From positions 61,441-125,440 of the forward strand of contig CBDAOL010000004.1 of assembly GCA_965198045.1 (NCBI GenBank): 64,000 nucleotides of DNA, in the 5' to 3' direction. The notes under the pieces are model-generated. The model made no database searches. It was not told the DNA's origin and was given only the letters and a program-made list of their open reading frames with translations. The stretch is from CBDDEC01 sp965198045. GTDB lineage: Bacteria > Chloroflexota > Dehalococcoidia > UBA2979. The stretch's first letter is position 1, and every line of letters begins with the position of its first letter. A program made the translations under genes and the position numbers. Positions 42,862-51,398 of the stretch are shown here, piece after piece.

Positions 42862-44030
42862 CCCGCGTGGCGGCCGCCCTCGCGCTGCTCCTCGGCGTCG
42901 CGCTCATCCTCGGCGGTTCGCCCGAGGCGGAGGCGAAGGGCAGCGACTCCTGGATCATCACGGGCGGCGCACTCGGCGAGCAGGCGGTACACCTCGTCGG
43001 GAGCGGGGACTTCGGTGATGACTACGTTGTTCTGCCGGGTGACGGAGCGGCCCGCGTCGACGCGCCTGCGGTTGCGCCGGGTGAGGCGTACGAGTTCTAC
43101 GTGCAGCTTGGCGTGGCGAGAGTGGCCGAGGACGTTCACGCAGAGAATCCCGCGTTCCGGTTCTACCCTGGCAGTGGTCTGCTTCACGATCGGCGCGAGT
43201 TCTACGGACAAGAGAGTCGCTGGTATCAGGTGTCTGGCGACGGCGCAGCCGCCCGCTATGTGCGCCTCGCTCTGAGCCGGATGCGTGACGGAGACGCCCA
43301 CCGAGACGCCCTCGTCGCCGCAGCCTCGGTCGCTGGCTACTACACGCGAGGCGGCACGACGTTTCGAGCAGTGGTCGCCGGCTGGACTGATCATTCCGTG
43401 CTGGGAACGCCGGGGTTTCTGATCAACGACGATGCCCTCGCTCTGGCGACTGAGATTGTCGAGGCGGTGTCGGTAGCGCCCGCCGGACGGTCGACTCCGC
43501 CCGAGGCGATGTGGATTGTGCTTGGGAGCCACAGCTGGTCTGGCCCTGTGGCTGCCTACGCGCCCCCCGACTCGTCGAGCGGCGCGCCCGGACGGCTGTG
43601 GCCGGGGTACATAACCCGCGACCGAGTCGAGGCGAACTTCTACCACACGAGCCCGCAGTTCGATGCCCTCGTGCAGCAGTCGATCGAGCGCGGCGAGGTG
43701 CGCGAGTTGGAGCGCGAGCGCAGCGCCGAGGAGTCGCTGGCGCGCATCCGGGCGGCCAACGCGGAGCGGATGGCCCGCGTGGCCCTCGAGGAGCGCGCGC
43801 AACAGTTGGCGCTCGAGGAGCGCGCGCAACAGTTGGCGCTCGAGGAGCGGGCGCAGCAGCTGGCCCTCGTCCGTGCGGCCGAGCCGCCGATGCCGGAACC
43901 TCGCGCCGTCGAGGCTGCTCGGACCGGCGGAGCGCGCCTGGTGGTCGGCTCCCTTGTCGGCGCGCTGGTGCTCGCGACGCTGGCGTTCGCGACGCTGGCG
44001 AGGGCGACGCTGGCGAGGTCGCGACGATGA
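42858..44030 (+). CDS. Secreted, C-terminally anchored protein of unknown family (paralogue A)
   Basis: 390 residues. A signal peptide (VAAALALLLGVALILGGSPEAEA) precedes SWIITGGALGEQAVHL, a beta-rich domain, and GYYTRGGTTFRAVVAGWTDHSVLGTPG. A long charged helix follows (SIERGEVRELERERSAEESLARIRAANAERMARVALEERA) including three 9-residue repeats, then a TM helix and ARSRR. The start overlaps the cupredoxin stop as ATGA. It aligns along its length with the next gene, so the two arose by tandem duplication. I do not recognise the family. The topology (surface domain, rod, membrane anchor) and coupling suggest a partner of the cupredoxin. Confidence 0.75.
   Translation: MTRVAAALALLLGVALILGGSPEAEAKGSDSWIITGGALGEQAVHLVGSGDFGDDYVVLPGDGAARVDAPAVAPGEAYEFYVQLGVARVAEDVHAENPAFRFYPGSGLLHDRREFYGQESRWYQVSGDGAAARYVRLALSRMRDGDAHRDALVAAASVAGYYTRGGTTFRAVVAGWTDHSVLGTPGFLINDDALALATEIVEAVSVAPAGRSTPPEAMWIVLGSHSWSGPVAAYAPPDSSSGAPGRLWPGYITRDRVEANFYHTSPQFDALVQQSIERGEVRELERERSAEESLARIRAANAERMARVALEERAQQLALEERAQQLALEERAQQLALVRAAEPPMPEPRAVEAARTGGARLVVGSLVGALVLATLAFATLARATLARSRR
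43782..43862 (+). repeat. 27-bp in-frame tandem repeat, three copies
   Basis: Units at 43782-43808, 43809-43835 and 43836-43862, each encoding ALEERAQQL. The first two differ by one base and the third by a few silent changes. They extend the charged helical rod of paralogue A just before its TM anchor; paralogue B has a single, diverged copy (ALEERASDL). Confidence 0.9.
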
Positions 44031-45127
44031 CCCGCGTCGCCGCAGCCCTCGGGCTGTTCCTCGGCGTCGCGATCATCCTCAGCGGTTCGCCCGAGGCGGA
44101 GGCGAAGGGCAACTCGTGGATCGTCACCGGTGGCGCACTCGGCGAGCAGGCGGTGCACGTCGGCTTCTGGCGGTTCGACGACGAAGTCGAGGATCCGCCG
44201 GGGAGCGACGCGGTCTTCATGAGCGAGGCGCCCGGCGAGGTGCCGTCGGGCGCGTTCGAACTCTACTTGTTCGGTTCCCTGGAGCATTTCTCCGCGAGTA
44301 TCCGCGCCGGCGACGCGGACTTCAGGTTCTACGCGGAGCTCGGGCTGCTGCACGACCTCCGCGATCACGCGGGGGACGAGGGCCAGTGGTATCGCGGTCC
44401 CGAAGATGGGGCGATGCAACGATACGTCGAGTTCGCCGTCAGCCAGCTCGGTGGCGACGATGTGTATCCCGATCCAATGATCGCTACGGCCACGTCGCTT
44501 GGCTACTTCACGCGTAGCGGAACGAGTTTCCGCGTGATTGTGCCTCGCTGGAGCGACCACAGCGTGTTTGGCACACCGGGAGCGATCCTCGACGACGACG
44601 CACTGGCGATGTCAGGGGAGATGGTCGAACTCCTGGCGGGCGCGCCATCAGGGTATGCAGGCGATCCCAACGCGATGCAGGTAGTCCTCGGAGGGTCCAA
44701 CCGAACCGGCCAGGTTGGGTTCTACTCGCCGCCCGAGGCGGACCGACAAGCTGGCCGCTTCTGGGCGCAGATGTACCCGGCGGAACTCGAGGCGGACGCG
44801 CCGTACTACCACACCAGCCCGGGATTCGATGCCCTCGTGCAGGTGTCGATCGAGCGCGGCGCGGCGCATGAACTCGATCTCCATCGCCGCGCCGAGGAAT
44901 CGCTGGCGCGCATCCGGGCGGCCAACGAGGAGCGGATGGCCCGCGTGGCACTCGAGGAGCGCGCGAGCGATCTCGCTGCCTTCCGTGCGGCCGAGCCGCC
45001 GCCCGAGCCTCGCGCTGTCGAGGCCTCGACGGTCGCTGATGTGCGCGTCGTTCTCGTGCCGGTGCTGGCGGCGCTCGCGGCTGCGGCCGTGGGCGTGTGG
45101 CTGCTCCGGCCGAGAGGCGCCGCCTAG
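44027..45127 (+). CDS. Secreted, C-terminally anchored protein of unknown family (paralogue B)
   Basis: 366 residues, beginning in the stop of paralogue A (ATGA). The same plan: signal peptide (VAAALGLFLGVAIILSGSPEAEA), SWIVTGGALGEQAVHV, a beta-rich domain with FRFYAELGLLHDLRDH, GYFTRSGTSFRVIVPRWSDHSVFGTPG, YYHTSPGFDALVQVSIERGAAHELDLHRRAEESLARIRAANEERMARVALEERA, a TM helix and a short basic end. It shares the strongest identity with paralogue A at the signal peptide, the GYxTRxGTxFR block and the helical rod. The middle beta domain has diverged, hinting at different ligands. Confidence 0.75.
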   Translation: MTRVAAALGLFLGVAIILSGSPEAEAKGNSWIVTGGALGEQAVHVGFWRFDDEVEDPPGSDAVFMSEAPGEVPSGAFELYLFGSLEHFSASIRAGDADFRFYAELGLLHDLRDHAGDEGQWYRGPEDGAMQRYVEFAVSQLGGDDVYPDPMIATATSLGYFTRSGTSFRVIVPRWSDHSVFGTPGAILDDDALAMSGEMVELLAGAPSGYAGDPNAMQVVLGGSNRTGQVGFYSPPEADRQAGRFWAQMYPAELEADAPYYHTSPGFDALVQVSIERGAAHELDLHRRAEESLARIRAANEERMARVALEERASDLAAFRAAEPPPEPRAVEASTVADVRVVLVPVLAALAAAAVGVWLLRPRGAA

Positions 45128-46050
45128 CCCTCGACGAGGTCCTTCGCGATCTTGGCAGCGATGGTGTAGGCGGGGTCGAAGACGTTGCCGATGTCGTACT
45201 CGATGGCCTGGCCGAAGAGGTGGCTGGCCGCGCGGCCGTCGTAGCCGTAGTCGGCGCGCAGCCAGCGCATTAGCCCGGTGGTGGCGTACTGGAGCGCCTC
45301 CTCGAGGGGTCGCGCGTTGCCGAGGGCGATCAGGTGCGTCGCGGTCTCCATCCTCGGCATGCCGATCTGCCGCTCGTCGCCGAGCTGCTCTGCTTTGACG
45401 AGGTCGACGGTGAGAGTGACGTCCATCGAGATCTCGATGCCGGTGCCGACGATCTCGCCTTCGCCCTGCCGGGCGTGGCCGTCGCCGACCCACAGCAGCG
45501 CGCCGTCGGCGAAGACCGGGAACATGATCGTGGCGCCGGGGGCGACGTCGCGGTAGTCCATGTTGCCGCCGTAGGCGCCGGAGGTGGCGCTGCTGATCGC
45601 CTGACCGCGTGGCGGGGCGACGCCGATGCAACCGAGCATCGGTGCGAGCGGCAGCGTGACCTCGGCGGGCCTCGCCTTCGGGTCTTCGAGCGTGGCCGTG
45701 CGGGCGTCGAAGTCGAGCTGCCAGCGCATCACCTCGCGCTCGGGGAGCTCGCCGATGTAACCGGGGTGCACGATCGGGGCGGCGACGCTGCTGATGGTCT
45801 AGCCGTGGTCGCGGTTCGGTTCGATGTGTTCGAGGTGGACGACCAGCATGTCGCCCGGCTCCGCGCCCTCGACGGCGATGGGGCCGGTCAGTGGGTTGCC
45901 GCGTGTGGTCACACGCTCGCCGGTCCGGTCCTGCCCGAACGCGTCGCTTGTCGAAGTCGTGACGCGATCGCCAGGTGCGACGGTCAGCACCGGCGGCAGC
46001 GTAGCGAAGTTGTTGCTGTACTCGGACGGTTCGAGGTGGTGGTCGGTCAT
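45124..46050 (-). pseudogene. Acetamidase/formamidase family protein, interrupted by in-frame TAG
   Basis: ATG 46050 (MTDHHLEPSEYSNNFATLPPVLTVAPGDRV) leads through NPLTGPIAVEGAEPGDMLVVHLEHIEPNRDHG to TAG at 45799-45801, and the same frame continues TISSVAAPIVHPGYIGELPEREVMRW. Homologues have an aromatic residue there (RDWGWT/RDWGYT), so TGG to TAG is the simplest explanation. The rest is typical: LPLAPMLGCIGVAP, SGAYGGNMDYRDV, LLWVGDGHARQGEGEIVGTGIE. The full length of 308 residues suits the family, which hydrolyses formamide or short amides to ammonia and the acid. As written it would give two fragments. Confidence 0.82.
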
Positions 46051-46123
46051 GGCTCGCTCCTCGCCGGCGAGGTTGTAGCACGCGGCGGCGCTATCCTGTC
46101 TCCTCACCAGAGGGAGGGCCATC

Positions 46124-46678
46124 TTGGATCACATCACCGAGGAGCAGGCGGACCTGATCCGGCAGTCGAAGCTGTTCTTCGTCGCCAGCGCCGACCCGGA
46201 GCTGAGCGGCGGGCCGCTGGGGCAGGGGCCGATCAACCTCTCGCCGAAGGGCGGGACGCCACTGCACATCCTGGACGACACGCACGTCGCCTACCTCGAC
46301 TACATGGGGAGCGGGAACGAGACGGCGCGGCATGCGGACGCGGGCGGACCCGTGACGGTGATGGTGCTGTCGCTGGACGGCGAGGACGTCGGCATCGTCC
46401 GGCTCTACGGCCACGCGACCGCCCAGCCGTTCGAGGAATCGGCGGTGGCCGACCTCGTGCTCTCCGCACCCTCGGATGACATCGAGCTGGCGCAGCGTCA
46501 GGTCGTCGAGATCGAGATCGACTACACGCAGACCTCGTGCGGTTACGGCGTGCCGGTCTACAGTATGTCGGCGAACGTACGCGAGCAGAGCGCGGACGGC
46601 GCTACAAGGAGTAGCAGTCGCTCCCGCGGGAACCTCCACCCCTCGATTGACCTCTCCTCGAACAGCGGATCGCCGTAG
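46124..46678 (+). CDS. Pyridoxamine 5'-phosphate oxidase family protein (flavin/F420-binding split barrel)
   Basis: 184 residues from TTG 46124, with AGAGGGAGG upstream. It has the split-barrel start (ITEEQADLIRQSKLFFVASADPE), PINLSPKGGTPLHILDDTHVAYLDYMGSGNETARHADAGGPVTVMVLSLDG and a long C-terminal strand and tail. This subgroup uses FMN or F420 in redox reactions that cannot be told from sequence. The last 25 residues are low-complexity Ser/Arg. Divergent from the formamidase gene. Confidence 0.8.
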   Translation: MDHITEEQADLIRQSKLFFVASADPELSGGPLGQGPINLSPKGGTPLHILDDTHVAYLDYMGSGNETARHADAGGPVTVMVLSLDGEDVGIVRLYGHATAQPFEESAVADLVLSAPSDDIELAQRQVVEIEIDYTQTSCGYGVPVYSMSANVREQSADGATRSSSRSRGNLHPSIDLSSNSGSP

Positions 46679-46687
46679 GATGGCGGC

Positions 46688-47908
46688 GTGGCGCTGCCGT
46701 CCGGGTTCGGGCGGGCGTCGAGGCTGGGGAGGCCGCGCCTGATCGCCGACGAGATCAAGGTCATCGATGTCGATACCCATGTCACCGGGCCGGTGGACAT
46801 CTGGACGGCGCGCGTCAGCAAGAAGTGGGGCGACAAGATCCCGCACGTGCGCGCGCACCCTGACACCGGCAACCCGGTCTGGTTCTTGAACGAAACGCCC
46901 TCGGCGGGTGTCGCGGCGACGACGTACGCGGGGTGGAGGAAGTGGCCTCCGGAGTCACCGCCGACCCTCGAGGAGACCGAACCCGCCGCCTGGGACTCGA
47001 ACAAGCGCCTGGAGCGCATGGACGAGTACGGGATCTTCGCGCGGGTCCTGTACCCGAACGTCGCGGGCTTTGGCAGCCAGAACTTCCTGCGCCTCGAAGA
47101 CCCCGAGCTGATGATGGAGTGCGTGCGGGCGTACAACGACTTCCTGACGGACTGGTGCTCGCCCGACCCCAACCGGCTGCTGCCGATCTCGGCGATGCCG
47201 TTCTGGGACGTCGACGAGTGCGTCGCGGAGATCGAGCGCACGGCCAAGCTGGGCCACAAGGGTGTGCTCTTCACCGGCAAGCCTGACCGCTACGGCGCCG
47301 AGCCGCTGGCCCACCCGCAGTGGGAGCCGGTCTGGGAGGCGTGCGTCGAGTACGAGCAGACGCTCAACTTCCACATCGGGTCCGGCGGCATTGACGGGCT
47401 GTCCGGCTTCCCCGGGAACGGCTACCACGCCAACTATGCGAAGGGCACCGTGCAGCTCTTCCTCAACAACAACGACGCGATCATGGAGGTCATCTCCTCC
47501 GGCATCTGCCACCGGCACCCGAAGCTCAGCGTCGTCTTGGTCGAGAGCGGTATCGGCTGGGTCCCGTTCCTGCTCGAGGCGTTCGACTGGCAGTGGATGA
47601 ACAGCGGGGTGCACGAGGAGCACCCGGAGTACGATCTGCTGCCCTCCGAGTACTTCAAGCGGCAGATCTTCGCCTGCTTCTGGTTCGAGCAGCAGTCGGC
47701 GATCGACGCGATCCGCAGCGTCGGTGCGGACTCGTTCCTCTATGAGACCGACTTTCCGCACCCGACGAGCATGTCGCCCGGCCCCAAGTCCTATGCGGAG
47801 ACGCCCAGGGACTTCATCGAGCAGACGTTCTCCGTCCTGACGGAGGAGGAGCGCCGCAAGGTGCTGCGCGACAACGCGGCGCGGCTCTACAAGGTCGACG
47901 TAGGCTAG
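46688..47908 (+). CDS. Amidohydrolase (ACMSD-like, TIM barrel)
   Basis: 406 residues from GTG 46688; 9 bp after the PPOX stop. Metal-binding positions of Amidohydro_2 proteins are seen: IDVDTHVTGP (replacing DxHxH), LNFHIGSGG, ICHRHPKLSVVLVESGIGWVPFLLEAFDW and FLYETDFPHPTS (final Asp). RVLYPNVAGFG and NRLLPISAMPFWDVDECVAEIER are typical of the large actinobacterial/Chloroflexota branch linked to aromatic or xenobiotic metabolism. Decarboxylation or hydrolysis of a cyclic or aromatic acid is likely; the substrate is unknown. Confidence 0.85.
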   Translation: MALPSGFGRASRLGRPRLIADEIKVIDVDTHVTGPVDIWTARVSKKWGDKIPHVRAHPDTGNPVWFLNETPSAGVAATTYAGWRKWPPESPPTLEETEPAAWDSNKRLERMDEYGIFARVLYPNVAGFGSQNFLRLEDPELMMECVRAYNDFLTDWCSPDPNRLLPISAMPFWDVDECVAEIERTAKLGHKGVLFTGKPDRYGAEPLAHPQWEPVWEACVEYEQTLNFHIGSGGIDGLSGFPGNGYHANYAKGTVQLFLNNNDAIMEVISSGICHRHPKLSVVLVESGIGWVPFLLEAFDWQWMNSGVHEEHPEYDLLPSEYFKRQIFACFWFEQQSAIDAIRSVGADSFLYETDFPHPTSMSPGPKSYAETPRDFIEQTFSVLTEEERRKVLRDNAARLYKVDVG

Positions 47909-47927
47909 AGCGCGGCGTTACGCGCTC
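47908..47927 (+). terminator. Short hairpin at the amidohydrolase stop
   Basis: GAGCGCG-GCGTTA-CGCGCTC, a 7-bp perfect stem overlapping the end of the gene. No T-run follows. It may terminate or just stabilise the 3' end. Confidence 0.5.
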
Positions 47928-48114
47928 CAGCACCGATCCGTCGAGGGCTCGTCAGGCCCCGACGTAGGTGTATGTCAAAAATCTGCCAATAGCTCTGGGT
48001 TGGCACCACGAATTGGCGGCTTTACGATTCCTCGAAGGTTGCGCCGATTACGATCGTGGTTCTGCTGCGAGGGGCGCTCGACCGACAGGACACAACTAGC
48101 AGGGGGCACGACAC

Positions 48115-49344
48115 ATGATGAAGCGGTGGCTGTTGCTACCTCTCCTCGCTCTGATCTCGTTCGCGGTCTTTACGACTGCATGCGGCGATGACGACGGGGA
48201 CCAGCTGAAGATCGGATTCCTGGCGGACTTCTCCGGCCCACTCGCGGAGTTCGGTCCGGCGATCCAGACTGGGGTCCAGCTGGCGATTGATCACGTCAAC
48301 GCTGCTGGTGGCGTCAACGGGCAGGATGTCCTGCTCGTCACCGGTGACACACAGGTCGACACCACCGTCGCCCTCGAGGAGGCGCGACGCCTCGTCGATG
48401 TCGAAGGCGTGCACGCGATCATCGGGCCGCTGGCCTCATCGATCAGCATCGCGGTGGCGGAGAGCGTGATCGGCGACGCCGAGGTGCCGACGGTGAGCCC
48501 GTCGGCGACGTTCCCTGCGCTGTCTGAGGCGGCCGACAACGGCTACCTCTTCCGCAGCACAGTCTCGGACGAGGCGCAGGCGCGCTTCCTGGCTGAGCTC
48601 GCCGTCGACGAGGGCTACGACAACGTCGGGGTGATCTTCCTCAACGACACGTACGGGCAGGGCCTGTCCAGCGCGTTCGAGCGGCACTTCCCCGGCACCG
48701 TGACATCGGCTTCGTACGAGGACGGCGCAGCGTCGTACCTCTCCGAGCTGCAAGCGACGACCGGCGGCGGAGCCACCGTGCTGGTCGCCATTGGGTTCCC
48801 GACGCAGGCATCGATCTTCCTGCGCGAGGCGCTGGAGAACGACATCTACGACGAGTTCCTGTTCGTGGATGGCACGAAGAGCGAGGACCTGATCGCCGAG
48901 TTCGGCTCGGCGATCGAGGGCTTCAAGGGCACCGCCCCGATCGGGCGGACCGAGGCTGAGGCTGCAGGCGCCGCCTGGAACTCGGCATACATCGCCGAGT
49001 ACGGCGCACTGCCGACGCGTCCGTTCGTGCGCGAGGCGTACGACGCGGCGATCGCCATCATGCTGGCCGCCGAGGCGGCTGACACTCTGGACGGCGCGGA
49101 CCTCCGTGACGCCATGGTGCGGGTTGCCTCGCCGGGCGGCACACTGGTGATTCCGGGCGCCGACAGCATCTCGGATGCGCTCGACGCGATTCGCGATGGT
49201 GACGACGTCGACTACGACGGCGCCGCCACGACGCTCGACTGGAACTCGACGGGTGATGTCACGACCGGTGTCATGGGCATCTGGCAGTACACCGCCGACT
49301 CCATCGCGGAATTGGAGGCGTTCGACTTCGACCTCGAGCAATAG
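48115..49344 (+). CDS. livJ: Branched-chain amino acid-type ABC transporter substrate-binding lipoprotein
   Basis: 409 residues from the first of two ATGs. A lipoprotein signal (LLLPLLALISFAVFTTACGDDD) precedes a LivJ/LivK-like periplasmic-binding fold: LKIGFLADFSGPLAEFGPAIQTGVQLAIDHVNAAGGVNGQDV, ARRLVDVEGVHAIIGPLASS, and NVGVIFLNDTYGQGLSSAFERHF. The permease/ATPase genes of the same system lie on the opposite strand just downstream (livGFHM). This family binds amino acids, amides or other small acids, so the ligand need not be a branched-chain amino acid. It ends at a strong terminator. Confidence 0.92.
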   Translation: MMKRWLLLPLLALISFAVFTTACGDDDGDQLKIGFLADFSGPLAEFGPAIQTGVQLAIDHVNAAGGVNGQDVLLVTGDTQVDTTVALEEARRLVDVEGVHAIIGPLASSISIAVAESVIGDAEVPTVSPSATFPALSEAADNGYLFRSTVSDEAQARFLAELAVDEGYDNVGVIFLNDTYGQGLSSAFERHFPGTVTSASYEDGAASYLSELQATTGGGATVLVAIGFPTQASIFLREALENDIYDEFLFVDGTKSEDLIAEFGSAIEGFKGTAPIGRTEAEAAGAAWNSAYIAEYGALPTRPFVREAYDAAIAIMLAAEAADTLDGADLRDAMVRVASPGGTLVIPGADSISDALDAIRDGDDVDYDGAATTLDWNSTGDVTTGVMGIWQYTADSIAELEAFDFDLEQ

Positions 49345-49368
49345 CTCGACGGCAGAGTTCGATCAACG

Positions 49369-49398
49369 AGCGGGCGGCCGAAGGGCCGCCCGCTTTTT
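49369..49398. terminator. Rho-independent terminator, convergent livJ/livM
   Basis: AGCGGGCGGCC-GAAG-GGCCGCCCGCT, an 11-bp perfect stem with a GNRA-like loop; the last stem T starts a run of five T (49394-49398). It ends the livJ transcript and, read on the other strand, also lies just past livM. Confidence 0.9.
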
Positions 49399-49423
49399 GA
49401 TGCCTGACGACGGACCGCGCGAA

Positions 49424-50506
49424 TCAGACGCTCGAGGGCCGGAGCCGAGCGCGCACACGCGACCACAGACCCTCGCGCGATGGGTGGGGAACCCAGCGGC
49501 TCACGATCGGGTCCTCCGGGATGAGGCCCTGCGGGCGCAGCAGCAGGAAGACGACGATCAGCAGCCCGATCATGAACTGACGGACCATGAACACGCGAGT
49601 GCCGAGGAAGTCGGGGAGGTCCTCCTGGATGAGCGGGACGCCGAACCAGATCAGGCCCACGACCAGCGCGCCGAAGACCGCTCCTCGGTTGTTGCCGCTG
49701 CCGCCGATGATCACCATCGTCCAGACGAGGAACGTGCCGAAGAGGTCGCTGAAGGAGTCGGGTCCGATCGCGCTGACGCGGTGTGCCCAGATCGCGCCGG
49801 CCAGTCCCATGATCATGCCGCCGAGGACGAACGCCTGCATGCGATAGCGCGTCGTGTCCTTGCCAACGGACCGCGCCGTCTCCTCGTTGTCTCGCAACGC
49901 TCGCAAGACGCGACCCCACGGTGACGCCGTCGCCGCGCGAACGACGATGTACGAGAAGAGCAGCATCGTGACGGCGATGCCCAGCAGCACCCACTGATAG
50001 TCGCGCCCGATCAGCCACTCCCGGTCGCCGCCCTCGACGAGGTGGTCGAGGAAGCGCGGAATGCCGTTCATGCCGCGTGCCTGGTTCACGAAGTTCTCGG
50101 TGGACGCGGCGACTGAGCGGAGGATCGCGGCGAATCCGATCGTGGCGATGGCGAGGAAGTCGCGGCGGAGCCGCAGCGTGGGCAGGCCAATGATCAGCGC
50201 GAGCACACCGCCGGCGATCGCCCCGCCGAGCCAGCCGATCGGGATCGGCAGGCTGTAGCCGCCGATGTAGTCCTCGAACTGGCTGGGAGCGTCCACCGTG
50301 AGGATCGCGCTCGTATAGGCGCCGACCATGAAAAACGCGACGATGCCGAAGTTGAAGGTGCCGGTGTAGCCCCACTGCAGATTCAGCGCCAGCGCGAGGA
50401 TCCCGAAGATGGCGACGGTCGTGAGGAAGCCGACCGTCCAGTTTGTCGCTCCGATGAACGTGACCAGCGCCTGCGGCTCGGGGATCGGGATGCCCTCGAT
50501 GGCCAC
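49424..50506 (-). CDS. livM: Branched-chain amino acid-type ABC transporter permease LivM
   Basis: About 360 residues from GTG 50506, 2 bp after the livH stop. Multiple TM helices, with the family motif LQWGYTGTFNFGIVAFFMVGAYTSA and the EAA-like loop RRDFLAIATIGFAAILR...GRVLRALRDNEETARSVGKDTTRYRMQAFVLGG that contacts the ATPases. A 60-residue C-terminal tail ends in Arg. Last gene of the cupin-livGFHM operon. Confidence 0.92.
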   Translation of the reverse strand: MAIEGIPIPEPQALVTFIGATNWTVGFLTTVAIFGILALALNLQWGYTGTFNFGIVAFFMVGAYTSAILTVDAPSQFEDYIGGYSLPIPIGWLGGAIAGGVLALIIGLPTLRLRRDFLAIATIGFAAILRSVAASTENFVNQARGMNGIPRFLDHLVEGGDREWLIGRDYQWVLLGIAVTMLLFSYIVVRAATASPWGRVLRALRDNEETARSVGKDTTRYRMQAFVLGGMIMGLAGAIWAHRVSAIGPDSFSDLFGTFLVWTMVIIGGSGNNRGAVFGALVVGLIWFGVPLIQEDLPDFLGTRVFMVRQFMIGLLIVVFLLLRPQGLIPEDPIVSRWVPHPSREGLWSRVRARLRPSSV

Positions 50507-50508
50507 GA

Positions 50509-51384
50509 TTACACCGTCGATCCGAAGAGCCCTCGAGGGCGTACGAGCAGCATCACGATCAAGATCGCGAAGGGCACGCCGGGTTTGAGACCGGTGTCGA
50601 TCCACTCGGTCGAGACCTCACCGGAGATGCCCACGATCAGGCCGCCGACAAGGGCGCCCCAGGGGTTGCCGATACCGCCGAGGATCGTCGCGGCGAACAT
50701 CGGGAGCAGCAGCGAGAAGCCGGCGTCGAAGCGCAGCTGCGCCTGCACGCCGAGCATGATGCCGGCGAGGGCCATCAGCGTGCCGGCGATGACCCAGGTC
50801 GCTCGGTATACGTGCTCGGTGTTGATGCCGGAGACATCGGCCAGACTGGCGTTGTCGGCGGTGGCGCGCATCGCCTTGCCGAGGGTCGTGTGATAGAGCA
50901 GGAGGTAGAGCAGGATCGTCACCGCAAGCGTGAGCGCGACGATGAAGATCTGGTCCGGGCGGATCTTCAGGTCGAAGATCGTCCTCGCCGGGTTGAGGCC
51001 CTGCGCATAGCGTTCTCTACCGGGACCCCAGAAGATCTGTACCAGCGCGCGCACCATCAGCCCCACGCCCAGCGAGGCGATGGCCATGGTGATGATGCCG
51101 CTGCCACGCCGGCGCAGCGGTCGGTACACGACGCGGTCGACCGCCACGGCGATGAGGGCGATGCCGGCCATCGCGAACAGCATCGCGGGGAACAGCCCCC
51201 AGCCGAATGAGAGCGCCCCGACATTGGCGCCGCGCCAGCCGAGGTTCCCGACGATCAGGAACGCGAGGAACATCCCCAGCGTCATCAGGTCGCCGTGTCC
51301 GAAGTTGGCGAACTTGAGCACGCCGTAGCTCAGGGTCAGGCCCATGGCGCCGAGGCCGATGATCGACCCGACGATGATTCCCAC
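50509..51384 (-). CDS. livH: Branched-chain amino acid-type ABC transporter permease LivH
   Basis: 291 residues from GTG 51384, 15 bp after livF; the frame continues upstream through an ACG-GAC-ATA-GCG stretch overlapping the livF stop, so a start there (ACG, normally ATG) is possible. Motifs: GLTLSYGVLKFANFGHGDLMTLGMF and the EAA loop TTLGKAMRATADNASLADVSGINTEHVYRATWVIAG. The end is LIVMLLVRPRGLFG. Forms the membrane channel with LivM. Confidence 0.92.
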   Translation of the reverse strand: MGIIVGSIIGLGAMGLTLSYGVLKFANFGHGDLMTLGMFLAFLIVGNLGWRGANVGALSFGWGLFPAMLFAMAGIALIAVAVDRVVYRPLRRRGSGIITMAIASLGVGLMVRALVQIFWGPGRERYAQGLNPARTIFDLKIRPDQIFIVALTLAVTILLYLLLYHTTLGKAMRATADNASLADVSGINTEHVYRATWVIAGTLMALAGIMLGVQAQLRFDAGFSLLLPMFAATILGGIGNPWGALVGGLIVGISGEVSTEWIDTGLKPGVPFAILIVMLLVRPRGLFGSTV

Positions 51385-51398
51385 AACGACCAGTTGCG

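Noticed and set aside
47990..48020. TTGGCAC...TTGGC resembling a sigma-54 promoter before livJ
   Set aside because: The GG-to-GC distance is two bases too long for a -24/-12 element and no enhancer-binding protein gene is nearby.
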